Of a stretch of 64,000 nucleotides of DNA, positions 6,938-15,643 are shown one piece after another (position 1 is the first letter of the stretch; each line of letters starts with the position of its first letter). Source of the DNA: UBA6080 sp964607515. Its GTDB lineage: Bacteria > Fermentibacterota > Fermentibacteria > Fermentibacterales > JCC-6. The DNA lies in the NCBI GenBank assembly GCA_964607515.1, contig CAZSKU010000003.1:82229-146228 (forward strand), read 5' to 3'. The position numbers and the translations under genes were made by a program. The notes under the pieces are model-generated. The model saw only the letters and a program-made list of their open reading frames with translations. It was not told the origin of the DNA and did not search any database.

Positions 6938-9126
6938 CGCCTTATCCTTTCGTATATCCAGACGGATCTCTGGACGTTCTTCACGTAAAGCCTTGTTTCC
7001 CTGAAGGTAATCTGCTCAATGAACATCTCCGGGTCATCCGGGTCCCACCCGTGGGCCCGGACCCAGCGGGAGGCGTTTCCGGGGCCGGCGTTGTAGGCCG
7101 CCAGGAAGAGAGGGGAATGGCCGAAGCTGTTCATCTGTCTGTTTACGTAAATACTTCCGTATCGCAGGGAGTTTTCCGGAACGTAGAAGTCCTCCCCCGA
7201 GAGCCGGGGCAGGTCGTACCATCGAGCCACGTCCCCGGCGGTGCCGGGCATCAGCTGAATGAGCCCCGCCGCCCCGGCGCCGGAACGGGCGAACCTGTTG
7301 AAGTAACTCTCATCCCGGGATATCCCCTCGATCCAGCAGGATTCCACCGAAAGCCCCTCCACCGCCCGGACCACGTCCCGGTGGTAGGGCGACGGGAAGT
7401 ACCAGCCCAGCATGCTGTCCGGCAGCATTCCCCGGTGGGCCTCTCGCAGCTCCGTGTCCCAGGAGCGCATCAGGCCTATGCCCGCGCCGTGCTGCCCCAG
7501 AATGCCCAGAGAGGCGGCCCGCATGCCGAGGTCCCCGGGCCCGTAAGTCAGCATCTCCACCGCCAGGGTTCCGTAACCCCGTCCGAAGAGGTCCATGGCG
7601 AGGGATGTCTCCGGGGAGTCCGCCAGCACCGGCGAAACCACCGTCAGTTCCAGAGGCGAAGGGATGCCCAGCCTCCGGGCCGCCAGCATGCCGTAGTACT
7701 CCCAGGGGTGTTCCCGGGCCACCTGGGCCAGAAGGGATGCCTCCCGGCCTTCGTCCCCTTTCCTGTCCGCATACCTGGCCCGCCAGAAGAGCATCTCGTC
7801 CCGCCAGTAGCCGTAGGGCCACAACTCCGTCGCCGCGGCCCAGAGGGAGTCGCCCGTGGCGCCCCTGCCGTTCATGTAGAGGCAGAACCCGCCCCTCCAG
7901 TGCCCCCTCTCGTCGGCCTCGAAGTCGGGATACGCCCGCAGGCCCGCCAGGTAAGCGTCCGCCCCGGGCCCCCACTGCTGCTCGCAGTCGTAGTAGACAC
8001 CGGCCAGGTAGCCTGCTTCGGATGCTGTGGGATGCCAGGGGTAGAGCCGGGCGAACTCCGAATAGGCGGCCCAGGCGTCGGCGGTGCGGTTAAGGCTTCT
8101 GAGCGCCCGGGCCCTGAACAGGGCGGCCCTGGCCCGAAGCTGCTCCGATGCTTCCGAACCCGTGGAGCCGCAGAGGCTAAGCAGTTCGGAGTGCCTGCCC
8201 AGGGCTCTGAGTCTGGCCATCTCCACCCCCAGGGCGAACTCGCCGCCCCGAGAGGAGGCGATCCGGTCGGCCATGGAACCCATGCCGTTTTCATAGAGTA
8301 TGTCCGCCACCCGCCAGTCCGTCCGGTCGGGATACTTGGAGGCAAGCATCTCCGCTGCGATCACCCGCATGCCTGGGTTGTCCAGCATGGCGGTCCACTC
8401 CTCCAGGCCGCCGGCGTTCCGGGCTTTCATCCGGGCAGCGTGAAGCCGGGCTCCCTCGGGGGTGGAAAGCCCCGGATCCAGAAGCTTCAGGGCGTTGTCC
8501 CACCACTGTTCGGGGCTGTTTACGGCCAGACTGAGTTCCTCCCGTACCCTGGTAGCCAGGGTTGCCGGGAACAGCTGGGCGTCCTGGGCCGCGGCCGTTA
8601 TCTGGGCCGGGGTAAGGGTTCCGCCTCCGGCCATGATCACCCTCACGGTTCTCTCAGCGGGCCCCTCCGGGGACGGGGTCACCCCGGGGGAAAGGGTCTC
8701 GAGGGAATCACGCCGGAGCCACGCCTCCAGAAGACGGTCTCCGGCGGCCAGGGGCAGGGCGGAGTTCCCCATCCTGTTCAGTTCCATCACCGAGACCTTC
8801 CATCCGGTAAGGTCTCCCCATCCCGCCCGGGAGAGGCTGTCCAGCACCTCCAGGCACCGTACCGGAAGCCCCCGGCCGTGGTAGCACCCCGCGAACCTCC
8901 AGAGAAAATCACCCCGGAGACCCGCAGGGCTCTCCAAGTTCCGCCAGAGCTCCCTAAGCTCCCTCACCGCCTGGTCCTGCATGCCCACCTGTATCAGGGA
9001 GTCGACGGTGCTGAAGGGGCTGGTCCTGCCGGGCAGGGTGTTCTCTCCGGCGTCGTTCTCCTCGGAAACCACCCGGCAGCCGGATCCGAGCCACACCGCC
9101 AGGGAAATCAGGAATAGAAACCTCAA
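6934..9126 (-). CDS. Soluble lytic murein transglycosylase lipoprotein (Slt70-like)
   Basis: A lipoprotein signal (MRFLFLISLAVWLGSGC) gives a lipidated Cys17. A long alpha-helical superhelix of TPR-like units fills about residues 30-590. The C-terminal SLT domain carries the catalytic Glu606 in ISRDESYF, then GAAGLIQLMPGTA, LAAYNAGPGNASRW and the terminal YVKNVQRSVWIY. The enzyme cleaves the MurNAc-GlcNAc bond of peptidoglycan in the periplasm, forming anhydro-MurNAc ends. Its 730 residues fit the Slt70 family. The start is TTG at 9126, supported by GGAGGT six bases upstream. With mltG near 56 kb and an AmgK/MurU-like pair near 25 kb, this window holds both wall turnover and possible sugar salvage. 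Confidence 0.92.
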   Translation of the reverse strand: MRFLFLISLAVWLGSGCRVVSEENDAGENTLPGRTSPFSTVDSLIQVGMQDQAVRELRELWRNLESPAGLRGDFLWRFAGCYHGRGLPVRCLEVLDSLSRAGWGDLTGWKVSVMELNRMGNSALPLAAGDRLLEAWLRRDSLETLSPGVTPSPEGPAERTVRVIMAGGGTLTPAQITAAAQDAQLFPATLATRVREELSLAVNSPEQWWDNALKLLDPGLSTPEGARLHAARMKARNAGGLEEWTAMLDNPGMRVIAAEMLASKYPDRTDWRVADILYENGMGSMADRIASSRGGEFALGVEMARLRALGRHSELLSLCGSTGSEASEQLRARAALFRARALRSLNRTADAWAAYSEFARLYPWHPTASEAGYLAGVYYDCEQQWGPGADAYLAGLRAYPDFEADERGHWRGGFCLYMNGRGATGDSLWAAATELWPYGYWRDEMLFWRARYADRKGDEGREASLLAQVAREHPWEYYGMLAARRLGIPSPLELTVVSPVLADSPETSLAMDLFGRGYGTLAVEMLTYGPGDLGMRAASLGILGQHGAGIGLMRSWDTELREAHRGMLPDSMLGWYFPSPYHRDVVRAVEGLSVESCWIEGISRDESYFNRFARSGAGAAGLIQLMPGTAGDVARWYDLPRLSGEDFYVPENSLRYGSIYVNRQMNSFGHSPLFLAAYNAGPGNASRWVRAHGWDPDDPEMFIEQITFRETRLYVKNVQRSVWIYERIRR

Positions 9127-9219
9127 CTGAAGACCTCCGGAAAGGGTTCCACGGGCACCCGTCCAACCGTTCCGAAAAATACCGGGGCCGGGAGAGGAAT
9201 CAAAGCCGTCCGCCGTTCT

Positions 9220-10701
9220 TCAGTGCAGGAAGTGTCTCACCCCGGTGAACACCATGGCAACTCCGTGACGGTTGCAGGCTTCGACCACCTCCGGATCCCG
9301 GATGGAGCCACCCGGCTGGACGATGGCCCTGACACCCGCCTTCGCCGCCGCCTCGGGGGCGTCGCTGAAGGGGAAGAAGGCGTCGCTGGCCAGCACCGAA
9401 CCGGACAGGTCGTTACCCTCCCTCAAGGCTCTCCGGACCGCCAGGTCCAGGCTCTCCAGCCGGCTGGGCTGCCCTATGCCGATTCCCAGGGTCCCCTTCT
9501 GGTCGCCTATCACTATGGCGTTGCTCCTGACACCCTTCACCACCCGCCAGGCCAGGTCCAGCGCCTCCATCTCCCCGGGTCCGGGCTCCCTGGCGGTCAC
9601 CACGGTCCATCTGTCCGGCCGCTCCAGGGAGCCGTCCTGTTCCTGGATCAGCAGCCCGCCCCAGATGCTCTTCACCGAGGGACCAGTGTCCCTTCCCGGC
9701 GCCAGGCGTATCACCCGAAGGTTCTTCCTCCGGGACAGCCTGTTCAGGGCATCCTCCCGGTAGTCGGGGGCAATTATCACCTCCAGGAAGAGGTCCTTGA
9801 GCCTGGCGGCGAGTTCCCCGTCCACCGTCCCGTTGCACGCAAGAATGCCGCCGTAGGGGCTCTGCCGGTCGGACCTGAAGGCGTTTTCAAAGGCTTCGCA
9901 CAGTGTTTCACCCACACCGACTCCACATGGGTTGCCGTGCTTCAGGAGCACCACCCCGGCCATGTCCGGGGGAAGGTCCGCCGCCAATGCGCAGGCGGCC
10001 GAAGCATCGGCATAGTTGTTGTAGCTCATGGTCCGGCCTCCGGGAATCGCCACCCCGGCAAAGCCCCTGGGGGGTTCTGTGAAATGGATCCTTGCCTTCT
10101 GGTGGGGATTCTCGCCGTACCTGAGCTCCGGAGCGAACCCCTCCTCCAGCTTCAGAGCCACCTGAAGGTCGTAGTCCGAGGTGAGGCTGAAGGTCCTGGC
10201 GGCCATTCTTCTGCGGAACTCCGGAGTGTTGCCGCCGGCCTCCAGGGTCCGGAGCACCTCCGGGAAACAGCCGATCCCCAGGGCACTCACCACGTGAACC
10301 CAGTTTTTAGCCGCGGCCCGGGCCATGGTGGGCCCTCCCACGTCCACCAGCTCCACGGTCTCCCTGGAATCCGGAGGAAGGTTCCCGGCTCTGTGGAACG
10401 GGTACAGGTCCACCGCCACCAGGTCGAACACCGGCTGTCCAGAGGCTCGCATCCGCTCCCGGTCATCTCCGTCCGCCAGGATGGCCGCGTGCAGGGCGGG
10501 GTGCAGGGTCTTGACCCGCCCCCCAAGCATGGAGACTATCCCGGTGAGAGTCTCGGTGGGAGTCACCGGAACACCCGCCGCTTCCAGGACCCCGGCGGTG
10601 CCGCCGGATGCGAATATCCTGTAACCGGATCGGTGGAGCCCCCCGGCAAATTCCTCCAGCCCGGTCTTGTCGTAAACGCTGATCAGCGCAGCCCTATCCA
10701 T
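9220..10701 (-). CDS. purH: Bifunctional AICAR formyltransferase / IMP cyclohydrolase
   Basis: PurH performs the last two steps of de novo IMP synthesis. The N-terminal IMP cyclohydrolase domain shows ALISVYDKTGLEEFA, RIFASGGTA and GRVKTLHPALHAAIL. The formyltransferase domain shows LRYGENPHQKA, YNNYADASAA, VVLKHGNPCGVGVG and RSDRQSPYGG. At 493 residues it is slightly shorter than the usual 510-530. I chose ATG 10701, where the family's conserved N-terminus begins; it lies eight bases inside the 3' end of nadE, with GGTGG about ten bases upstream. An in-frame extension further upstream has no homology. Cytoplasmic. Confidence 0.96.
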   Translation of the reverse strand: MDRAALISVYDKTGLEEFAGGLHRSGYRIFASGGTAGVLEAAGVPVTPTETLTGIVSMLGGRVKTLHPALHAAILADGDDRERMRASGQPVFDLVAVDLYPFHRAGNLPPDSRETVELVDVGGPTMARAAAKNWVHVVSALGIGCFPEVLRTLEAGGNTPEFRRRMAARTFSLTSDYDLQVALKLEEGFAPELRYGENPHQKARIHFTEPPRGFAGVAIPGGRTMSYNNYADASAACALAADLPPDMAGVVLLKHGNPCGVGVGETLCEAFENAFRSDRQSPYGGILACNGTVDGELAARLKDLFLEVIIAPDYREDALNRLSRRKNLRVIRLAPGRDTGPSVKSIWGGLLIQEQDGSLERPDRWTVVTAREPGPGEMEALDLAWRVVKGVRSNAIVIGDQKGTLGIGIGQPSRLESLDLAVRRALREGNDLSGSVLASDAFFPFSDAPEAAAKAGVRAIVQPGGSIRDPEVVEACNRHGVAMVFTGVRHFLH

Positions 10702-11446
10702 GGTCCCGGAACCACCTTTCCGCGTCGAAGTGCGGTATCGGCGCACGTTTATGGGCACTGGCGCCGTGAAGCCTTCCTATAATCCCGGCAGCCTCGGGGG
10801 AAACCGACCCGGGCCCTTCCGTGAAGTATTCCCGGATATCCCTGTAGGTTACCCCCATCTCCCCTTCGTCGCTCTGCCCCGGCCAGAGACCCGCCGAGGG
10901 CACCCTTGCGGTCACCCATTCCGGAAGGTTCAGGGTTTCAGCCAGTTTCAGCACCTGGTCCTTGTACAGGTCAAGCAGGGGGTGGAAGTCCGCCACCCCG
11001 TCCCCCCACTTGGTCCAGTACCCGGCAAGGTACTCCGACCGGTTCGATGTGCCGGCTACCAGCCGGCCCCGGGAATGGGCGTAAAGAACGGCCATCCTGA
11101 GCCGGGCCTTGAGATTACCCATCATCAGGGTGTCCGACCGGTCCAGTTCCGCGGCCCTGACCAGTTCCCCGAAGGGAGCCTCCAGGTCCACGGTGCTGCT
11201 GTGGATTCCCAGGAACCCGGCGATCCTCCGGCCGTCCCGCAGGTCGTCCGGGTGGTTCCCGCAGGGCATCATGATCCCCAGCACGTTGTCTCCCCCCAGG
11301 GCTTCGGCGCACAAGGCGGCGCTCACACAGCTGTCCAACCCGCCGCTGAGCCCCAGAACAACACGGTTCAGCCCGGCTCCGGCAACCGTTCCGGCAATCC
11401 AGTCAGAAATGGCCCGGGCCAGCCGGCCGTATTCCTGTTCCATCAT
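10694..11446 (-). CDS. nadE: NAD+ synthase, ammonia-type
   Basis: This 250-residue enzyme amidates nicotinate adenine dinucleotide to NAD+ using ATP. It shows the PP-loop SGGLDS in LGLSGGLDSCVSAALCAEAL, then GTSNRSEYLAGYWTKWGDG and FHPLLDLYKDQV, all typical of NadE. There is no N-terminal nitrilase/glutaminase domain, so it should use free ammonia. The first ATG at 11446 overlaps the rnr stop as ATGA, and the gene's end overlaps purH by eight bases. Confidence 0.95.
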   Translation of the reverse strand: MMEQEYGRLARAISDWIAGTVAGAGLNRVVLGLSGGLDSCVSAALCAEALGGDNVLGIMMPCGNHPDDLRDGRRIAGFLGIHSSTVDLEAPFGELVRAAELDRSDTLMMGNLKARLRMAVLYAHSRGRLVAGTSNRSEYLAGYWTKWGDGVADFHPLLDLYKDQVLKLAETLNLPEWVTARVPSAGLWPGQSDEGEMGVTYRDIREYFTEGPGSVSPEAAGIIGRLHGASAHKRAPIPHFDAERWFRDHG

Positions 11447-13479
11447 CCCCCGCTCCTGTCCGGAACCGGCGTAAGGGTCAGGCGTCTGAGGAGCGGATCC
11501 GCCTCCAGAACCGCCACGGACAACTGCATTCCGGGCCGGCCTCCCTGAAAAAGCTTCACCGGGGCCCTTCTCAGGACCGGCCCCGGAATGAAACCCTCGA
11601 CGGGCACGTCCAGCAGCCTGACGAAAACACCGAAGTCCTTCACGTCACTCACCATACCTTTGAAAACCGAGCCCCGCCGTTCCGAGAGGAACAGCAGGGC
11701 CATGAGTTCCACCGAGTCCCACTCGGACTGGGCCGCCCGGCGCTCCAGGCTGCTGCACCAGTCCGCCAGGGGACCGAGATTAACGTCGGTTTCAGCCATC
11801 CCGGTCTTTTCGTACCGGGCCAGCGCCTGGTGTACAATGAGATCGGGGTACCGGCGGATCGGGCTGGTGAAGTGCATATAGCTGTCAAGGGCAAGACCGT
11901 AGTGCCCCTGGTTCACCGGCCAGTACACCGCCTTCTGCAGGGCCCTCAGGGACGCGTCCCGGATGAGGGGCCACTCCGGCAGCTTTCTCGCCCTGGTGAG
12001 CATCACGGCGTAATCCACCGGTTCGGGCACCCCCCTTCCGCCGAAACCGAGCCCCAGCGGCGAAAGCATGTTCCTGAGGTTGTCCATGGAATCCGGGGTG
12101 GGTTCGCCGTGAACCCGGTACAGCACCGGCAGATCCAGCCAGCGACAGTAGTCGGCTACCGCCCGGTTGGCCTCCACCATGAAGTTCTCGATCATCCCGT
12201 GGGCCATGTCGTCGGGCACCGGGTCGAAACCCTCCGGCATGCCGTCGCCGCCGAACCTGGTGCGGAACTCCGCGGAACCCAGGTCAAGCGCCCCCCGGGC
12301 GACCCCGGCGGCCTCCAGGGTGCAGTTGAGCCGGGTCACCCCGGCGAAGAAGGCCTCCAACTCGGGATCTCCGGTGTAGTCGCCCTTCATAAGGTCCAGG
12401 GCCTGCTCGTATGTAAGTCTGCGTCGGGAGCGGATCACCGAGGGGGCGACGGAGAAGTCCGTCCTCCTTCCGGATCCGTCGTACTCCAGGAAAACCGTGC
12501 GGGTCAACCGGTCCTGATCGGGACGAAGGCTGCAGGCGCCGTTGGAAAGAACCTCCGGAATCATGGGAATAACCCGGTCGGGCAGGTACACGCTGGTGCC
12601 CCGGGCTCTCGCCTCGGCGTCCACGGGAGAACCGGGGGGAACGTAGAAAGCCACGTCGGCGATGTGGACTCCCAGGCGGAACCCGCCTCCGGGCAGTTCC
12701 TCCACGGATACGGCATCGTCGAAATCCCTGGCGTCCACCGGATCCACGGTCACCGTGAACAGGCCCCTCAGGTCGGTTCTGTCGCCGGAACTCCATGCGG
12801 CCATTGCGGAACGCTCCGCCTCCTCCAGAACTTCTCCGGAAAACTCCCCGGGAAGACCTCGATCGGTGCACACCGAGTCTATCAGGACGGAAGGGGAGCC
12901 ATGTTCGCCCAGAGAAGCCTCCATAAGCGCCCTGGGCCTTGCCCCGCCGAAGTTCAGAGTTCCGGTGACGATTGAACCCGCCCGGGGCTCCTCTTCCGGA
13001 GTCTCCATAGGGATGCCCCGGGGGAACCGGGGATCCACAGGGTCCAGCACCCACCCGTCCCCTGCCCGCCTTGCCACTCCGGCGATTGCGGCCTGTGCCC
13101 GGACCAGGATTTCCTCCACCCGGCCCCGGTAGCTGCGAAGGTCGGGAAGGGGTTCGAGAACCCTCACGAGAACCCTGTCGCCGTGCCAGGCGCCCCGGGT
13201 GTCACGGGGTTCGATGTTCACCTGCCCGCCGTTCTCCAGCCGGACCCGGGCTGAACCGTCGGTTCTGGCGATCAGCTCCCCGGCGGCCATGCCAAGGGTC
13301 TCAAGCAGGGCGTAGGCGCCCTTTCCCGTGCGCCGGACCCGGCCTGATCTGATCAGTTCCTCCAGGGCTCCGTCCAGATCTCTGCATTCCTCGGGAAGTC
13401 TTTTCCGGAGCGCCTTGAGGTCCAGCCTGGCACCGCCCTCCAGCAGGCTCAGGATTGCCGCCGGGGTGTCAACGGGCAT
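11443..13479 (-). CDS. rnr: Ribonuclease R (RNB-family 3'-5' exoribonuclease)
   Basis: The 678-residue protein has an N-terminal helix-turn-helix and cold-shock-like OB regions, then the RNB catalytic domain with the metal-binding DPVDARDFDDAVSV motif, LGVHIADVAFYV, YLPDRVIPMIPE, LSNGACSLRP, YRVHGEPTPD and HFTSPIRRYPDLIVHQ. A C-terminal S1 domain (FKGMVSDVKDFGVFVRLLD) binds RNA. RNase R degrades structured RNA in the cytoplasm and takes part in rRNA and tmRNA quality control. It lacks the long basic tail of enterobacterial RNase R. The start overlaps the preceding ChpT-like gene by 11 bases. Confidence 0.95.
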   Translation of the reverse strand: MPVDTPAAILSLLEGGARLDLKALRKRLPEECRDLDGALEELIRSGRVRRTGKGAYALLETLGMAAGELIARTDGSARVRLENGGQVNIEPRDTRGAWHGDRVLVRVLEPLPDLRSYRGRVEEILVRAQAAIAGVARRAGDGWVLDPVDPRFPRGIPMETPEEEPRAGSIVTGTLNFGGARPRALMEASLGEHGSPSVLIDSVCTDRGLPGEFSGEVLEEAERSAMAAWSSGDRTDLRGLFTVTVDPVDARDFDDAVSVEELPGGGFRLGVHIADVAFYVPPGSPVDAEARARGTSVYLPDRVIPMIPEVLSNGACSLRPDQDRLTRTVFLEYDGSGRRTDFSVAPSVIRSRRRLTYEQALDLMKGDYTGDPELEAFFAGVTRLNCTLEAAGVARGALDLGSAEFRTRFGGDGMPEGFDPVPDDMAHGMIENFMVEANRAVADYCRWLDLPVLYRVHGEPTPDSMDNLRNMLSPLGLGFGGRGVPEPVDYAVMLTRARKLPEWPLIRDASLRALQKAVYWPVNQGHYGLALDSYMHFTSPIRRYPDLIVHQALARYEKTGMAETDVNLGPLADWCSSLERRAAQSEWDSVELMALLFLSERRGSVFKGMVSDVKDFGVFVRLLDVPVEGFIPGPVLRRAPVKLFQGGRPGMQLSVAVLEADPLLRRLTLTPVPDRSGG

Positions 13480-14233
13480 CGGTCATGCTTTCCAGGGCGG
13501 CCCATCCGTCGCTGCCGGGAAGGGCTTCCACCCTCAACAGACATCCCGCCCGGCCTGCAAGCCCTCCCGCGGCGTGAATGACGCTGTCGGCCATCTCGCT
13601 TCCCGGAAGCATCGGCTCCCCTGCTCCAGCGGGTCTGCTCCAGCTCACCTTCACCATGCCGTTGCCGCCGGATCCGGCCACGGTGCCGGCGCCCCCCAGG
13701 GAAAGCACGGCCCAGGCTCCCATCCCCACCAAGGCTCCGAAGGCCGAGGAGGGTTCGCGGTTTTCGGGAATCGGAAGGCTTTCGAGCCGTTTGAGACCGT
13801 CGGTAGCGATACTCCTGCCGCAGGCCAGGGCTATGAACCTGGCCAGCCGGGAAAGAGGCGACGGGTCGCTGGCGGCCTTGTCGAGGTTGGGGTGGGTGGC
13901 CTCTGACAGATCCCTGAGGAATCTGGTGACCCCTCCCGCGGACTCCGCCGCCTCCCGGACCTTCGGAACCGCCCGGGCGATGTTGTCGGGAAGAAACATC
14001 GAGGCCAGCTCCGTATTGCCAAGGACTCCCACCAGCATGTTGTTGATGTTGTGAATGTGGTAGGGGAGCAGGAGTCCGAGAAAGGCGTTGGCGGTCAGCC
14101 TCTGGTTTCCCGGCTCCGCCGCGGCCCTTACAACCGGAATCATCGCGGGCTGCGCGGCCCTGGTGAAAATGCCCGGGATGTCCGTCCGTCCGATGCCGAT
14201 GGTCAGACCGTCGGAGGTCTCGAAGGCGTTCAT
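13469..14233 (-). CDS. Histidine-phosphotransfer-like protein with kinase-type H-box and degenerate ATPase part
   Basis: This 254-residue cytoplasmic protein contains a clear DHp/H-box-like motif, LLPYHIHNINNMLVGVLGN (about residues 55-73, with His61 as the likely phospho-acceptor), matching the HDxNNxL pattern of hybrid histidine kinases. The C-terminal half lacks recognisable N, G1 and G2 boxes (no DxGxG). The layout recalls ChpT-type phosphotransferases, which keep the kinase dimer fold without ATP binding. No cognate kinase or receiver is adjacent, though a pseudo-receiver protein lies at 710-1852. The start ATG 14233 forms ATGA with the stop of rarA; an upstream in-frame ATG would overlap rarA more deeply without homology support. 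Function is inferred. Confidence 0.5.
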   Translation of the reverse strand: MNAFETSDGLTIGIGRTDIPGIFTRAAQPAMIPVVRAAAEPGNQRLTANAFLGLLLPYHIHNINNMLVGVLGNTELASMFLPDNIARAVPKVREAAESAGGVTRFLRDLSEATHPNLDKAASDPSPLSRLARFIALACGRSIATDGLKRLESLPIPENREPSSAFGALVGMGAWAVLSLGGAGTVAGSGGNGMVKVSWSRPAGAGEPMLPGSEMADSVIHAAGGLAGRAGCLLRVEALPGSDGWAALESMTDAR

Positions 14234-15555
14234 ACCTCCCCCTTCCGCCTGGCGGCGCTGCGCCGGTTCATCCATTGCTCCAGCGTCTCCCGGAGCCTCT
14301 CCTCTCTGCCCCGGTCTCCGGGAAGGTATATCCGCTGTTCCGGAAGACCGTCAGGAAAGTTAGAGTGGGTGACCGTGCCGTCCTCCACCTCGTGGGCGTA
14401 CTGATAGCCCTTCCCGTAATCCAGTTCCTTCATGAGCCCCGTGGGCGCGTTCCTCAGGTGCAGGGGCACCGGAAGGCTGCCCTGCCCCCTGGCAAGTTCC
14501 ACGGCCCGTCCCCATGCGGTGTACACTGAGTTGGACTTGGGAGCCATGGCCAGGTAGATCACCGCCTCCGCCAGGGCCAGATCCCCCTCGGGGGAACCCA
14601 GGAAGCGGTAGCAGTCCACCGCCCTCATGGCCACGGTGAGCGCCGCCGGGTCCGCCATGCCCACGTCCTCCACGGCGAATCGGACCACACGCCTTCCGAT
14701 GTAGAGGGGATCGTCGCCGGAATCCATCATTCTGGCCAGCCAATACAGGGATGCATCGGGGTCGCTGGACCTCATGGACTTGTGCAGCGCGCTGATGTGG
14801 TTGTAGTGCTCTTCGCCGCTCTTGTCGTACAACAGCGGCGCCGACTGGAGAACGGACCGGGCTGACTCCACGGTCACCGGTCCGATGCCGGCGCTGCCCG
14901 CCACGGTCTCCAGCAGATTCAGCGCCCGCCGGGCGTCGCCGTCCGCGGCGAGAGCCAACACTCTCACAGCTTCCGGCGGAACCTCCGCCGGGTAACGCTC
15001 ACGGTACGACCGATGGCCGGTCGCCCTGTCCAGAAGAAGCCGCAGGGCATCCACTCCCAGGGGACGCAGAACGTAGACCGAGCATCTGCTCAGCAGAGGG
15101 GCGTTGATGTAGAAGGAAGGGTTTTCCGTGGTTGCGCCGCAGAGCCGGATGGTTCCGTTCTCCACATGAGGGAGGAAGGCGTCCTGCTGGGCTCTGTTGA
15201 AACGGTGTATCTCGTCCACGAAGAGCATGGTCGAGCCCCCGGTCCTCCTCAGCTGACCGGCCGCGGCCACTATCTTCCTCACGTCCGCCACCCCCCCGGT
15301 GACCGCGCTGAACCGTACGAAGTTCTCCCCCACCCGGGAAGCCACCGCCAGGGCCAGGGTGGTCTTGCCGGTCCCGGGAGGACCCCAGAGGATGAAGGAA
15401 CCCAGGGACCCGGTATCCACAGCTGCACGGAAGGGTGCTCCCGGGGCCAGGAGGTGATCCTGCCCCAGGATCTCGTCGAGGTTCCCGGGTCTCAGGGCCT
15501 CCGCCAGCGGAACGCCGGCGGGGCTTTCGAAGAGTGTGCCGCACATGAAGGACAT
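14230..15555 (-). CDS. rarA: Replication-associated recombination protein A (MgsA/WRNIP1-like AAA+ ATPase)
   Basis: This 441-residue AAA+ protein shows Walker A WGPPGTGKTTLALAVASR, Walker B LFVDEIHRFNRAQQDAFLP, sensor 1 GATTENPSFYINAPLLSRC, and the RarA-specific C-terminal region (LHKSMRSSDPDASLYWLARM, MAPKSNSVYTAW, LHLRNAPTGLMKELDYGKGY). RarA acts at stalled replication forks with SSB. Two starts are possible, ATG 15555 and ATG 15546; neither has a Shine-Dalgarno sequence. A TATAAT hexamer touches the first ATG, which could mean a leaderless transcript starting near the second. Confidence 0.94.
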   Translation of the reverse strand: MSFMCGTLFESPAGVPLAEALRPGNLDEILGQDHLLAPGAPFRAAVDTGSLGSFILWGPPGTGKTTLALAVASRVGENFVRFSAVTGGVADVRKIVAAAGQLRRTGGSTMLFVDEIHRFNRAQQDAFLPHVENGTIRLCGATTENPSFYINAPLLSRCSVYVLRPLGVDALRLLLDRATGHRSYRERYPAEVPPEAVRVLALAADGDARRALNLLETVAGSAGIGPVTVESARSVLQSAPLLYDKSGEEHYNHISALHKSMRSSDPDASLYWLARMMDSGDDPLYIGRRVVRFAVEDVGMADPAALTVAMRAVDCYRFLGSPEGDLALAEAVIYLAMAPKSNSVYTAWGRAVELARGQGSLPVPLHLRNAPTGLMKELDYGKGYQYAHEVEDGTVTHSNFPDGLPEQRIYLPGDRGREERLRETLEQWMNRRSAARRKGEV

Positions 15556-15582
15556 TATAGAAAGGCTCGAAAGAAATCGCTA
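15554..15582 (-). promoter_or_regulatory. Possible promoter of rarA with -10 TATAAT
   Basis: A perfect TATAAT lies at 15559-15554 on the minus strand, 17 bases after a poor -35 (TAGCGA). It overlaps the first rarA ATG and would start transcription close to the second ATG at 15546. The hexamer may be chance. Confidence 0.35.
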
Positions 15583-15590
15583 ATACGCTG

Positions 15591-15624
15591 CGGAAAAGGG
15601 AAGGGGGCGCAGAAGCGCCCCCTT
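15591..15624 (-). terminator. Rho-independent terminator after the 330-residue lipoprotein gene
   Basis: On the minus strand the 10-bp stem AAGGGGGCGC/GCGCCCCCTT with a four-base loop is followed by CCCTTTTCC. It lies about 20 bases beyond the stop codon of the lipoprotein gene and upstream of rarA, separating two transcription units. Confidence 0.75.
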
Positions 15625-15643
15625 CAGGAAAACTGCCCTCAAC

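Noticed and set aside
6922..9117. A 731-codon plus-strand frame opposite the Slt gene
   Set aside because: Composition is His/Gly/Pro-rich without domains, while the opposite strand has a complete SLT enzyme.
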